From: Mytilus edulis
Taxonomy: Eukaryota > Mollusca > Bivalvia > Mytilida > Mytilidae
DNA length: 64,000 nucleotides
Assembly (NCBI RefSeq): GCF_963676685.1
Contig: NC_092350.1
Coordinates: 40,457,373 to 40,521,372 of the forward strand
Reading direction: 5' to 3'
Below the pieces are notes generated by a model. The model made no database searches. It saw nothing but the letters and a program-made list of their open reading frames with translations, and was not told the DNA's origin. Shown here piece after piece: positions 23,341 to 35,206 of the stretch (its first letter is position 1; every line of letters starts with the position of its first letter). A program made the translations under genes and the position numbers.

Positions 23341-24430
23341 CAAGAGTCTATCTAAAAATGAGGGTACTTTTTTCTAAAAATGAGGGTACTTTTTATATGG
23401 CCTTCCAAATACCGTTTCGATCCCTAACATCACTGAAGAGACATTTATTGTCGAAATCCGGATCTGGTGTACTTAAAAAATAGTGACACCGTATGTTTGT
23501 GGCATAACATTGTGGCCACAAGTTACAAAAAAATTCTGTTTAGTATTAAATTTATATTAAGATCCATTTTGTTACATCTTGTGATCAATTTTATTTGGCA
23601 ATCGCCAATGGCAGTCAGCAGGGTTAAAGAACATAAGTTTTTCGACCTGTTAGTCAAATGCGTTTTGTTTAAATATACCTTTTCACTTTTTTTGGTTTTT
23701 GGGAAATGTTGTTTTTGCTGTTTTTAGACCCTTCTACAACATGCACACGTATAAAAATTGCAGTTTTTATCCAACGCAATCATAGGTTTGAACGTAGTTT
23801 TCAATTTAGACTTGTTTATATTTTTTCGTTCGGGCTTGTATCATATCTTCCCTCCGGTTTATATGACCTGTTCATCCTATTGACTCTTGAAATTGAAGAG
23901 TCTACCTAAAAATGAGGGTAAACTATATATGGCCTTCCAAATACCGTTTCGATCCCAACCATCACTGAAGAGGCATTTATTGTCGAAATCCGGATCTGGT
24001 GTACAAAAAAAATATTGACATCTTATGTTTGTGGCATTACATCTTGGCCACTAGTTGATTGTTTTCTGTTTAGTATCAAAGTTATATTAAGATCCATTTT
24101 GTTACATCTTGTGATCGATTTCATTTGGCAATCGCCAATGGCAGTCAGCAGGGTCAAAGAATATCAGTTTAAATATACTTTTTCATTTTTTTGGTCTTTT
24201 GGAAAATGTTGTTTGTGCTGTATTTAGACCCTTTTATAATGAAATTTGTTTTACATGCACACGTATAAAAATTGCGGTTTGTTTCCAACGCAATCATAGG
24301 TTTGAACGTAGTTTTCAATTTAGACTTGTTTATATTTTTTCGTTCGGGCTTGTATCATATTTTCCCTCCGGTTTATATGATCCGTTCATCCTATTGACTC
24401 TTGAAATTCAAGAGTCTATCTAAAAATGAG
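23341..24430 (+). repeat. Tandem duplication, unit about 530 bp
   Basis: GGCCTTCCAAATACCGTTTC occurs at about 23400 and 23932, and GGTTTGAACGTAGTTTTCAA at about 23785 and 24299. The copies are bounded by AAGAGTCTATCTAAAAATGA. ORFs in the two copies translate similarly only because the DNA is duplicated; they match no family I know. Confidence 0.75.
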
Positions 24431-25085
24431 ACTATATGTGACCCGCCATGACATTTGCAGGCTTATGGAGGTAGAACGTCATTGTTAGAAAAATTATAAA
24501 CATGATAAATATTGAGATTCAATGAAATACGTATTTGTGAAGAAGAGATAAACACTTTCCTTGGCTTCTTTTTTGCTGACGCCGAACTATACATCATATA
24601 TAAGTTTTGAAGGAGTTTTACTTTATCGTTTGAAGTGAAAAATATTTGAATCTACATTTTAAACTGATACACAAAAAATCAAATTTCTGCTCTATAGATT
24701 TCCTTTCATAAATGAAATCTGAAATATATCCCTAACAAATGCACCGTATAAAATGCATATAAGAGAACACCTACTTATAAACTGTTACGCGTCGCATACT
24801 AAGTATAGAGACATGCATAATAAATCTAATTTAAAAAAAGGAATTCTTAAAGCTTACTTTGACAAATTTCAAAGTGAAACTAACTTCATTTCAACAAGTT
24901 TAAATTACATGTTCTAAAATAGAGCTAAGAATTGTTTGTATTGTAGTAAATTTAAGTCTTTGAAATTTTATTCAAATACGCTATCGAACATTACTAAGAG
25001 CCAATAAATACAATAATTTTTGTATTTTATAAATTAGTGCCTTCAATAAATAAAAGCCGTCATAGAACAGTCTCATTTTCATACC
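24431..25085. other. No gene seen
   Basis: AT-rich spacer with no repeat or ORF that I can identify. Confidence 0.4.
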
Positions 25086-25089
25086 GATA

Positions 25090-25895
25090 TTCGAAATCAC
25101 TCGTTACATTTTTACTGACACCATCACGAGTTGATTGACCGTAATGGAATATCCGTTTCACAGATTATATTGGATATGTTCCGAATATCGTAACTACATC
25201 CCCGTTCTCTTTGGACGAATGTAACCTTGCGAATAAGACAAATTACAGGGGTTGTAATAACATGAGCAACACGAAGAGTGCCACATGTGGAACAGGATCT
25301 GCTTACCCTTCCAGAGCACATGAGAACACCTGAGAACAAACCCAGTTTTGGTGGGGTTCGTGTTGCTTAGTCTTTAGTTTTCTATGTTGTGTTTTGTGTA
25401 CTATTATCCTGCTGTTTGTCTTTTTTTTTTAGCCATGGCGTTGTCAGTTTATTTTTTATATATAAGTTTGAATGCCCCTCTGGAATCGTTCGCCCCTTCT
25501 TTAAGCCCTTTATGGCTGATGGTTTTAGTTTGTTGTTATGTTTTACTGTTACACCACTGTTACAGGTGAAAGGGAGGGTTGTGATCCCGCTAATATGTTT
25601 AATCCCGCCACATTCTATAGGTATGTTTCTGTCCAAAGTCAGGAGCCTGTAATTCAGTAGTTGTCGTTTATTGCTGTGTTGCATATTAGTTTTTCGTTCA
25701 TTCTTTTGTACATTAAACAGTCTACTAGTTTTCTAGTTTGAATTGTTTTACATTTGTCATGTCGGGCAATGGGTTTGCTCATTGTTGAGGGCCGTCCGAT
25801 GAGATAAAATTGTTTATTTCTGTGTCATTTTGTCTTTTGTCTCTTGTGAAGGATAGTCTCATTTTTGTTAAATTATATTGGTTAAAATGATACTT
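25090..25895 (+). mobile_element. 3' remnant of RT element, sister of 14640-15425
   Basis: It has the same order of landmarks as 14640-15425, including the shared sequence beyond the tail (TTAAAATGATACTTTTTTGG at about 25882, compare 15434). It lacks the ATTGGCAATCATACCACATC part of the tail. The two remnants therefore descend from one insertion copied by segmental duplication. Confidence 0.7.
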
Positions 25896-25966
25896 TTTTG
25901 GAAACATTCTGTGATTGTGCTTTTGTGAAACACCTTTTAATTCTTGGATCAAGTATAGAATACGTG

Positions 25967-26098
25967 ATTGTAGTACCATCGGACTGATATTTAAGTCAAA
26001 TGAAGTAAATCGGTTCTGATACAAATTACATAATTGTAGTACCATCGGACTTATATTTAAGTCAAATGAAGTAAATCGGTTTTTATACAAGTTAAATT
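25967..26098. repeat. Two tandem copies of a 66-bp unit
   Basis: TAGTACCATCGGACT recurs at 25971 and 26037, followed by ATATTTAAGTCAAATGAAGT in both units. Confidence 0.8.
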
Positions 26099-26149
26099 AT
26101 TTTCCAGGTTTTTTATTTGAAGATTGTAGTTATGTTTAATCGCCATATT

Positions 26150-27085
26150 AAGTTGGGATCGACAGGTCGACAGGTCGACAGGCCGACATGTCGATAGGTC
26201 GACATGTAGACAGGTTGACAGGTCGACAGGCCGACAGGCCGACAGGTCGATAGGTCAATGGTGACTGTTTAAAAAAGAAACTAACACCCAACAAGCAGTA
26301 ACACAATACGATACAGTTCAATTGCTGACTTGTCGACTTGCTGACTATTTTTATTGAGTACTCAACTCCCCCCTACACAACATCCTGACTTAATGACAAA
26401 TAATCTATGGATAACATGAAACATCTGCTGACCTGTCGACCTGTCGTCCTGCTGACCTGTCGACCTGTCGACTTGCTGACCTGTCGACCTGTCGACTTGC
26501 TGACCTGTCGACCTGTTAACCTGTCGACCTGCTGACCTGTCAACCTGCTGACATGTCGACCTGTCGTCCTGCTGACATGTCGACCTGCTGACATGTCGAC
26601 CTGCTGACCTGTCGACCTGCTGACCTGTCGACCTGTAGACCTGCTGACCTGTTGACCCGTCGACCTGCTGACCTGTCGCCCTGCTGACCTGTCGACCTGC
26701 TGACCTGTCGACTTGCTGACTATTTAACTGAGTACCAAACCTTCCCTCTACACAACATCCTGACTTAATGACTAATGATATATGGATAACATGAAACATC
26801 TTCTGACCTGTTGTCCTGCTGACCTGTCGACCTGCTGACCTGTCGACCTGACGACCTGCTGACCTGTCGACCTGCTGACCTGTCAACCTGCTGACCTGTC
26901 GACTTGCTGACTATTTAACTGAGTACCAAACCTTCCCTCTACACAACATACTGACTTAATGACTAATAATCTATGGATAACATGAAACATCTTCTGACCT
27001 GTTGTCCTGCTGACCTGTCGACCTGCTGACCTGTCGACCTGACGACCTGCTGACCTGTCGACCTGCTGACCTGTAAACTTGCTGA
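26150..27085. repeat. GTCGAC-rich minisatellite with inverted arms
   Basis: 26155-26255 is built of ACAGGTCG units. 26425-26730, 26800-26905 and 26995-27075 are built of the reverse complement, CTGACCTGTCGACC. Between the blocks a ~100-bp unique-like spacer (ACACAACATCCTGACTTAAT) is repeated at about 26336, 26710 and 26902, giving a higher-order period of about 190 bp. The long minus-strand ORF over it codes only for a low-complexity RSAGRQVDR-type repeat and is not a gene. Confidence 0.9.
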
Positions 27086-27180
27086 CTATTTAATTGAGTA
27101 TCCAACCTCATGCTAGTCCCTATCCACATTGACATATTAACAGCTGTTATGTTAACCCCCAAAAACACCGACCCACAAGA

Positions 27181-27310
27181 ACATATTTAATGTTTCAGCG
27201 AATGAATATTTCGATTATTGCCGGAACTAGGCCTTCAGATTGTTGCGCGCCTAAACATATTTAAAGTATTGGCGTATGGATATTTCGAATATTGCCGGAA
27301 CTACTTAAAC
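27181..27310. repeat. Two tandem copies of a ~74-bp unit
   Basis: ATTGCCGGAACTA recurs at about 27217 and 27291, each preceded by an ACATATTTAA-started segment. Confidence 0.65.
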
Positions 27311-27708
27311 GTATTCTATACTTGGGCCTAATTCTTAATATTTACGTGAAAGTAATATGTATTAATTATATGTCAATTGAATAAATAATACATGTCAATT
27401 TTTGATATTATGCTGTATTGCTTTAATTTGCAACAACTACAATTTCAATGTTGAAAGTTGAACGTAAAGTATTGAATGTAGTAATTCAATTATTGTTTGT
27501 ATGCTTAAAATAACTGTTCTACGATCTTTTCGACGTAACTAACTGCTTATACATGATCATAAAATTTAAGTAATATTTTTGAGAAAATGTAATCTTACAG
27601 GAAAAAAAGATAACGGACGAAGCAGCAAAAAAGAAACTGCATAATTCCAAAAAATTTATGCTAGTTCTTGTTACATCTTGAATATGCATGTTGCGAATAT
27701 AGAACTTT

Positions 27709-29391
27709 CTAATCGATACCATCATATATAAAATAGTCACCATAGTTATTAATAACCAATAGATGCTTGCCTTTTCTATCGAAATGAATCGCACAAGGAT
27801 TTCTCAATGCATCATCTTGCGACAAAAGTATTCTGCAATGTTGTCCATCAGGTGATATCACCACAACGTGATGTGATTTTGAACAAGCAACGTCCACGTT
27901 TCCACTATTATCAACTGCTATGCCATGTGGATATTTCAATATTCTTTCATTTTTAAATGTCCAAATTTCCTTCCCGTTCATGTCACAAGACGTTACAGTT
28001 CTCGTACCATCGTTAGTATAATAAATGATGTTATCAAAAATTTCAATATAAGACCATGAAGGTAAATCAGATCTGATGATAAGAGTACTGCTGCCGTCTA
28101 GGAGGTTAAGTTTGAAAATGCCCTCGGTGAAAGCACACACGAACAATGACCCATTGTGGTGTGTTATTCCATAGCATTTATATTTTGTTGGAATATACTT
28201 TGTTACTTTTTCTAGAGAAATATCTACTATATTGACACCTATACGCGAACCAATATCTGACGTTGTAGCCACGGTTATATCGTCTATATATGTTACATCA
28301 AATGCATTGGCAGGCTTTACAGAGACTTTACTTGGTATCTTCCTGTTAGTACTGAAGATAGCAACATTTCCTGTACTCTGACCACTAATTGCAATATTTC
28401 CGCTAGGTAGTGCAACAATGCCTTTAATGTCTGAAAACTCGTGTTTTATAGTTTTCACTAGCCTTAACTTAATATCACCAATGGATTTAATCCTAGTCTC
28501 TACAATTTGAGCTTCTTTATTTTTGTGTCTAATAAGGGAAAGTTTATAAGGAGTTTTCTGTAATTCCACTGACCCAAAAGTTGTAATATCATCACAAATG
28601 GTATCAATTTTGTCATCAATGTTAAGGAGTAAAGTGGTTTCATCCACGCTGTGGTCTTCAATGATCGACTGCAGGTACGACTCAGTAGTTGCTGCTTCTG
28701 ACGAGATCTTCCTCAATCCAAGGTACGTTTGAAGGTCAGTACCGTACCTGTCTATGTCATGTAATTGTTTTTCAGCATGATGTGTATTAGTATTGCTGCT
28801 TTCTAGCATCTGTAATGTTTGTTTAATACTATGATTTGATTCACTTGTTATCTCGATGATTTCATTTCTTATCTTCTTTTCCAATTTATCGAACTGGTCA
28901 TTAATCTTTTTCTTTGTTTCTATGATCCGGGCTAAAATGTTTTCTTCCTGTCTCTCTAAACTTTCTTGTTGCTTCTTTAATTCACTTTGTAGAGTTTTGA
29001 TGTTTTGATCAATATCTTTCAAGCTTTGTTTTGTTTCTTGGAATAGTGACGACTTTTTAACGTTTTCTAATACCTTACTAAGGGGTACTATACCTTTGCA
29101 TTCATCATGATTCTCAATACATTTCAGGCAGAGAAGTTCATCGTGAGCTTTGCAAATCATTTGGTATTGTTCATTATGTTCATTGCACATATTACTCGTT
29201 TGAGAAATCGAAGACATTGCCGAGTAATCCTGAATCGATACAGTAACGTGATGTTTGGACGACCTTGAAAAGCCATGATAATCAGTACAGTCGTCACAAA
29301 ATGCTTGTTCACATTCGGGGCACCAGACTGTGGATGGTTTTGTAATATGTCGATGATCACAGATATCACAAAGTTGGTGAGATGCCGCCAT
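27709..29391 (-). CDS. TRIM-like B-box/coiled-coil/NHL protein (intact, 560 aa)
   Basis: Single-exon coding sequence of 560 residues. B-box 1 uses C8, C11, C24, C27, C32, C35, H39 and H47/H48. B-box 2 uses C69, H72, C80, H83, C88, C91, H95 and C98. A strongly charged coiled coil covers about 120-215. From about 330 the protein has beta-propeller repeats of NHL type (IKGIVALPSGNIAIS, YGITHHNGSLFVCA, PHGIAVDNSGNVDVA). It has no signal peptide or membrane segment, so it is probably cytoplasmic. There is no RING, unlike TRIM2/3/71, so a role as adaptor, RNA- or ligand-binder is possible but unproven. The start is supported by an acceptor (TTTTTTTTCAG) 10 nt upstream and by equal length in the 42887 paralogue. 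Promoter module: 30176-30264. Confidence 0.9.
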   Translation of the reverse strand: MAASHQLCDICDHRHITKPSTVWCPECEQAFCDDCTDYHGFSRSSKHHVTVSIQDYSAMSSISQTSNMCNEHNEQYQMICKAHDELLCLKCIENHDECKGIVPLSKVLENVKKSSLFQETKQSLKDIDQNIKTLQSELKKQQESLERQEENILARIIETKKKINDQFDKLEKKIRNEIIEITSESNHSIKQTLQMLESSNTNTHHAEKQLHDIDRYGTDLQTYLGLRKISSEAATTESYLQSIIEDHSVDETTLLLNIDDKIDTICDDITTFGSVELQKTPYKLSLIRHKNKEAQIVETRIKSIGDIKLRLVKTIKHEFSDIKGIVALPSGNIAISGQSTGNVAIFSTNRKIPSKVSVKPANAFDVTYIDDITVATTSDIGSRIGVNIVDISLEKVTKYIPTKYKCYGITHHNGSLFVCAFTEGIFKLNLLDGSSTLIIRSDLPSWSYIEIFDNIIYYTNDGTRTVTSCDMNGKEIWTFKNERILKYPHGIAVDNSGNVDVACSKSHHVVVISPDGQHCRILLSQDDALRNPCAIHFDRKGKHLLVINNYGDYFIYDGID

Positions 29392-30175
29392 TTAAAGTAT
29401 TCTGAAAAAAAAGACACTGCATATTTTCATCACCAAGCGTTATATCGAAAAAAAACTTTAATTCTCCTTGTTTTGATCAATCTCAAAAAAAGCCTTGCAG
29501 CGAAATGTAAAATTTCGGCAGGTTTTCTGTACGGAATCTGAAAGAAACGTATTCAATATAAAAAGTTGTACCAAGGGCGCATATACGCTTTCTCACTTTA
29601 ACTCGAATTAAAGTTTTGGATTAATTTATTTGATTATCAAGAAATATTATGAACATTGCTCAAGTATAAGCCAAACCGAGCGCCCAATGCCCCAAAAAGA
29701 CATGCTCACACAGTAGTTCCTATTGAAACAAAACATGGACAATTTGACACTATTAAAGCTACCAAGTTAAAAATCGGAAACTTAAAATAAATAGTAATCA
29801 AATGGGATTAACACAAATAACCAAATTGCAGACATTGCATGACAATAGTGACAGCATTTTTGAATTATTGTTTGAAGTTTTGACGACAGATAGACGGGCG
29901 GACAACTGTATAACATAATATGTCAACAGGAAACACAAAAACGTAAACATTTCCGAGGTTGTCTGCATCATAGTAAACAAGACCTCACGAATTCATTCAT
30001 TTGATTCATTTATCAAAAAAGGTTAATACATAGATATATATAGATCGATCATTTTACACAAGAATATTGACTAAAGTGTATGAATAATCTCTGTCGTCTT
30101 GATCAAGAACAATTTGAAGAAATGTGAAAGGATAAATATTAAAACAGAAAACAATCATTTAAAAAGCATGTTTAC

Positions 30176-30264
30176 CTGCAGTCTGTTACAACACCAAATG
30201 AATGTATTCGACCAGGAAATACACACCAGGTAAATTTGATAAACTTCAAGTAATAAAACGCGGC
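30176..30264 (-). promoter_or_regulatory. Promoter and noncoding exon 1 of the 27709-29391 gene
   Basis: Minus strand: CCGCGTTTTATTACTTG (about 30247-30263), then a slightly altered ETS-like ATTTCCTGGTCGAATAC (about 30205-30221), then donor CTGCAG|GTAAAC with the last exon base at 30176. The intron to ATG 29391 is about 780 nt. Confidence 0.55.
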
Positions 30265-31435
30265 AGATTTTGAATTCATTGATTGATGTCAATAATCGGA
30301 TAATCAAATCATACGTTCCTGCTGCAGAAACAAGGAAAGAAAATAAATACCTTGCCATTCATACCAGTGGAACAAATTAATTATTATAAATTTTCACCCC
30401 AAAGATAATTAAAACACGTACATATTTGGTAAAGTTTTATCTATTTACAAGTTTTTTGTTTACACATATCTATTGTTTAAGTTTGATAAGGTTGCGAATA
30501 ATACGGTTACCATGTAAGTATAATCCACGTTGTTCACCTTACTGTAAATACTCTTACATGGGTCTCTGGTCGGAAACTGTACGACTCTAGGTACGACTAA
30601 GGCTAAACAATGAAAACAAAAAACCATAATCAATATTCCAGCATGTTCATTAGTAATTAGATCACAAATAGGACCAATTTTCAAGGTGTTATTTTACTCT
30701 TTTTCATACCAGTATCAACACAAGCATATTTTGCCATGATTCTCATCACTTTATGAAATGATTCCAATACGAACCCTGGACCATCTCAATTCGAACCAAG
30801 CTATTCGAGTGGTACCTGTGATAAACCTGCTAAATGGGACGATAAAGGCATTGAATGCAATATATATACTTGTAACCAATGGTATCATGTTGTCAGTCAA
30901 TGTCACCAAGTATGTACCTTTATCAATGACTCTGCAGCTGCATTGAATAGACAACTTTCGAGTTCAATGCATTTCCATCAAAAACTTTACTTTTAGTGTA
31001 AGTCATCCGTGCGTTTAGGGGCGTCGTCTCTTCCGTTCCAATGTTGAGCAAGTGGCTGGAAAACTATGATATGCTATATTGCACGACTTTTTTGGCAAAT
31101 TAAATTCTCATAATTGACAATCAGCACTGGTGTCATTAGGGAATTATGATCAAGTACCTACAGAACAAACATTATTTCTAGTTTATCCTGCACAATGACG
31201 ATCACTAAGACGTTTGGTGAACGTTAATATCTGAAAAATGACGTCATAAAGGCGCGCATAGTTAACGAGTATTTTCCGGTGACAGACAAACTCGAAAATG
31301 GTCTTTTACATTGCATGTATAACTTTCCGATTTATTCAACATTCGGATTTTTCTATGGTTTTCAGCACTTCAAAACATTTTGATATCATGTCCGAATCAC
31401 CTCAAGAAAGTCCCTAACCAACAAACCAGATGCAA
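30265..31435. other. No gene seen
   Basis: Spacer without a convincing ORF or recognisable repeat. The short open frames around 30750-30950 on both strands overlap each other and look incidental. Confidence 0.35.
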
Positions 31436-31439
31436 ACCA

Positions 31440-32580
31440 TTCATGCATTTAAACCAATAAAATCAGCAACAAGACGACTTAATCACAATAACATTTGAGA
31501 TTTTCAATTATTCAAAAGAAAGCAACCTCAACTTGACTATCTTATTGATACTACAGCCCTGGATATTATCATTGGTACATAGTCATTGACATAAAAGATT
31601 CTCGGATCTTTCCACACGAATAAAATATATCTAGAAATGACAGAAACCTATCAGAAGGAGATATATTCAAAGCAGTAAAGAATATATATATAACTACATC
31701 AGCTCCAGAATTGCAAACTGACGGCGAAACGATATGGTGCAAATTAGAGCTAGTTTGATAAAAACCCATTTACATATTCTCCTATACAACCCTTGGATAT
31801 CAAACGAAAAAAACATAATTCAGTTTGGTAGGTGCATAGGAAGAGCATCAAGAATAAACAATGCATTTATATTGTCTGCTGGAGGTGTCAACCTGCCAGG
31901 ATGGAATTGGATGAAAAAAAAACCTAAACCATATTCCCAGTGTCCAACTATACACTATAACTTTAATTACATACTACATGATTGTGGTTTTACTCAACTA
32001 GTCGAGAGAAAGACAATTACATCTTACAAGCCATCCATCTAGTATCAGTAGGACTAAGATCATACCAGGTATACCATATCACGAAATAGCATATCTGGAA
32101 TCAATATAATACCAGCTAGACATCACCAAAAAGCTTACAGACACCATTATATGGCAAAAGAAACTCGGAGAATGTAAAAATAGACATCATAATCATCAAT
32201 AAGTCACTACCAGATATGGTAAGATAGGGAAGATTAGTAGAGAATATTTAGAATATATTCCAGAAAAAGTTATAGGAAAGTATCAAGAATAACATATCTC
32301 ACAAAGCAGCAAGGAATAAAGATGAATGGTCATTGCTTAATACAGACATGAAACAACTTATGCGAAAACGAGATAGGTTGTTTAAAAGACTACAAAAATT
32401 GGAAACCATGCTGATGCGGCAAAATACTAAAAAAAAGTAAGATACACAACGTGAGGTTTGGCGTGCTTACGAGAAATACAATAAAAGCATAGTTACTACA
32501 CAATATGATGACCACAGTGGCACTAGAAACTACATGAAGTGTTTTTTTTTACTTGCATCAAACACACAAAGGATAATAAT
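31440..32580 (+). pseudogene. Decayed LINE: endonuclease and linker region
   Basis: The frame at 31734-32042 reads RASRINNAFILSAGGVNLPG then HYNFNYILHDCGFTQLVER. This resembles the apurinic-type endonuclease (EEP) of non-LTR retrotransposons (A/G-G-D/V-x-N-x-P-x-W, then D.GL.QLV). Further along, broken frames near 32310-32480 read DEWSLLNTDMKQLMRKRDRL, typical of the linker before the RT. Stops and shifts interrupt it throughout and the RT domain is absent. Transcription orientation is plus, opposite to the TRIM-like genes. Confidence 0.65.
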
Positions 32581-32910
32581 GACAGCATTACTACACTTCA
32601 ATCAAAGAGAATCGTTCATAAAGAACCAATGGTAATAAGGCAAACATTCAAAATTATTAATTCTTAAAAGCATTTTTCATCAAGAGAAGATATACCAGAC
32701 AAAGACAAGGGTGCCAACTGAAGCCCGCCTCCGGTGTAAGATTTTCACTCAAGTGTTGAAGATCCATTGGTTGCCTTCTGTTGATTTCTGTCTATTGGTC
32801 GGCCATTGCGATTGCCAAATAAACGGATCACCAGATGTATATATAGAAGTCAATATGATTAACTTATCTTGTTATGAATGATGAAAATTATCTAAGAATT
32901 TGAATACGCA
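32566..32910. repeat. Diverged duplicate of 21795-22120
   Basis: Shared order: ACTACACTT, TAATAAGGCAAACATTC, GGTCGGCCAT, ACGGATCACCAGAT, AATATGATTAACT. No ORF is conserved. Confidence 0.6.
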
Positions 32911-34425
32911 GTCCCATTTTTTTTTGGAAAATAATCGATAAATAGTTAAACCATAATATAAAAGATTACTGTTCGAGTAATAAAAGATTAATTTGAAAGC
33001 GAATTTAAAATGTGTGACCATATCATCTTACCATTAAAGACAATGTGGAGTACAAGGTTTTCTTTGGCAATGTTTAAGTTTAGTTATCAGAATCAAATGA
33101 ATAAAAAGAAGGAACATGTCATCTTCCTTCAGAATCTGTTATCTTTTAATTCAAAGTCTAAATTAAATGATGGAAGCTTTCCAAATACACAAATAACAAA
33201 TGTTTTAAAATGTGTCGTCTGTACATTTTATTTGACTTATTAACTGATCTTCGTACAATCTTCATTTGTTAAATTATAATTATCTATTGAAAACATTGCC
33301 GATGTAAAATCAATAGATACAAGAAGATGTGGTATTAGTGCCAATGAAACAACACTCCATCCAAGTCACAATTTGTAAGAGAAATCATTATAGGACAAAG
33401 TACGGTTTTCAACACGGAGCCTTGGCTCACATTGAACAGCAAGCTATAAGGGCTCCAAAATGAATAGCGTAAAACCATTTAAACGGGAAAACAATGCATA
33501 CTTAATCTTATTCGTTTAAATTAAGAATAACAATTCAAGTCTGACAAATTATTCAATGACAGGTTCTTATTTTTTTTTTTGCAATCATTGGTATAATGAT
33601 AAGATTGTCATTCTATCATTTGTCTTTGATAACACAGAGTCAATAAAAATAACGAATTTCAGTAGCTAAAGATAATTCAACCATTCTCTTAGTACTAAAA
33701 AAAATTACTATAGTATTATTCAACTAATGATGTCAATCAGATGTGGATTCTTAAAAATTCTAAAAATCTCTCGCAAAATCTTTGATCACAATTTATGCAA
33801 TTTTGCAGCAGCATTAGGAAATTGATTTTTGTACGGCTCCAAATGCTCAATTGAGGTATCAACTTTACCATCTCATTAAACAGAGCTTTTTTTCTATAAA
33901 AATTGGAATCAAAGATATATATTTTTTGTTTCGGGTTATGAGAATTATTGTTTTGTGAAGAACCATATTGATTCTATCAGAAAATACCAATAAGATGAAA
34001 TTACGAAAATATCAACCCTATTCCAGTCTATATCTAAATTTGTTAATTTCTTTAATAATGTGGTGACATTTCTTTGAAATCGTACAAAGTTGATGAATTA
34101 AAACAGAAATAATCTAGTGACAGAAAATTCCAGAGGTGTGAGACTGGTACATTGGAATGAACTTCTTGTATTTATGAATGTTGAAAGTAAACAATAAGGT
34201 CATGGTCAAATGTAGTATGTACAAGTTTTGCAAATAATTATATACATATTGCTCGCCTAGCATACATAGTGAATAAGATTAAGCTCATTAAAAGAAACAA
34301 GGTAAAAGTACTCATGGAGAAAGCCAATTTCTGCGCAAACCCCTCCTTATTGAAGACATTTATAGTCGAAATGTAAATCTGGAGCAGTGCAATTTGTACC
34401 GTTTATGTTACTATACATATCAAAA
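32911..34425. other. No gene; includes a minus-strand tail repeat
   Basis: 33310-33500 is a minus-oriented copy of the repeat at 2320-2690 (GATGTGGTATTAGTGCCAAT at about 33325). The rest is AT-rich and unrecognised; 34345-34390 weakly resembles the GAAGAGACATTTATTGTCGA block of 23430. Confidence 0.4.
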
Positions 34426-34429
34426 TGTA

Positions 34430-34800
34430 GTATGATTGCCAATGAGACAACTCTACACGAGAGACCAAATGATACAGAAATGATCAATTATAGGTCACCG
34501 TATGATCTTTTACAACGAATAAACCTCATACCGCATAGTCAGCTATAAAATGCACCGAGATGATATATGTAAAATAATTCAAACAAAAAGACTAACAGCC
34601 CAATTCATGTAAAAAAAAATAATGAACGAAAAACAAATTTGTAACACAGCAACAACTAAACTACAGGCTCCTGGCCTGGGAAAGGCACATAAAAAGTGTT
34701 GTACAATTAGACAATAGTTTGAAGGCCCCCTACCTCACCTACCATGAAACAGTGGGGTAACAGTACAACATAAAAACAAACTATAAAATTCAGTTGGAAA
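34430..34800 (-). repeat. Retroelement 3' tail and UTR, minus strand
   Basis: TAGTATGATTGCCAATGAGA near 34430, followed by CTACACGAGAGACC and later GGTGTAACAG-like sequence, is the reverse complement of the plus-strand unit at 39640-40005. It abuts the truncated end of the TRIM-like fragment at 34806. Confidence 0.65.
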
Positions 34801-34805
34801 AAGTC

Positions 34806-35206
34806 TTAACTTCTTTGGTCAATATCTTTTAAGCTTTGTTTTGTTTCTTGGAAAAGTGACGACTTTTTAACGTGTTCTATAACCTTTTTAAGTGGAACTA
34901 TCCCTTTGCATTCATCATGATTCAAAATGCATGAAGGACATACAAGTTCATCGTGAGCTTGGCAAACCTTTTGGTATTGTTCATTATGTTCCAGGCACAT
35001 AATACTGTTTTGTGAAATCGATAAAGGCATTGATAAATAGGACTGAATAGATACAGTCATGTGATGTTGGGACAACCTTGACAATCCATGATAATTCTTG
35101 CAATCGTCACAAAATGCTTGTTCGCATTCGGGACACCAGACAAATGACGGTTTTTTTTATTATGTCGATGATCACAGATATCACAAGGTTGCTGAGATCC
35201 CGCCAT
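34806..35206 (-). pseudogene. TRIM-like N-terminal fragment
   Basis: ATG 35206 (MAGSQQPCDICDHRH) is preceded by the conserved acceptor. A run of eight A, coding ..HNKKN.., adds two bases relative to intact copies and shifts frame inside B-box 1. The correct frame resumes as FVWCPECEQAFCDDC and continues through B-box 2 (CLEHNEQYQKVC) to SLKDIDQ, where homology ends and a retroelement tail begins. The coiled coil and propeller are missing altogether. It cannot make a family-like protein. Confidence 0.85.

Noticed and set aside
23467-24423. Four similar short plus-strand ORFs with Phe/Leu-rich products, suggesting duplicated small membrane proteins
   Set aside because: They follow a 530-bp DNA tandem duplication. 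The frames differ in start and end between copies, and no reading-frame conservation is apparent.
26362-26886. 174-residue minus-strand ORF
   Set aside because: Entirely made of minisatellite; an RSAGRQVDR-type low-complexity product with no family likeness.
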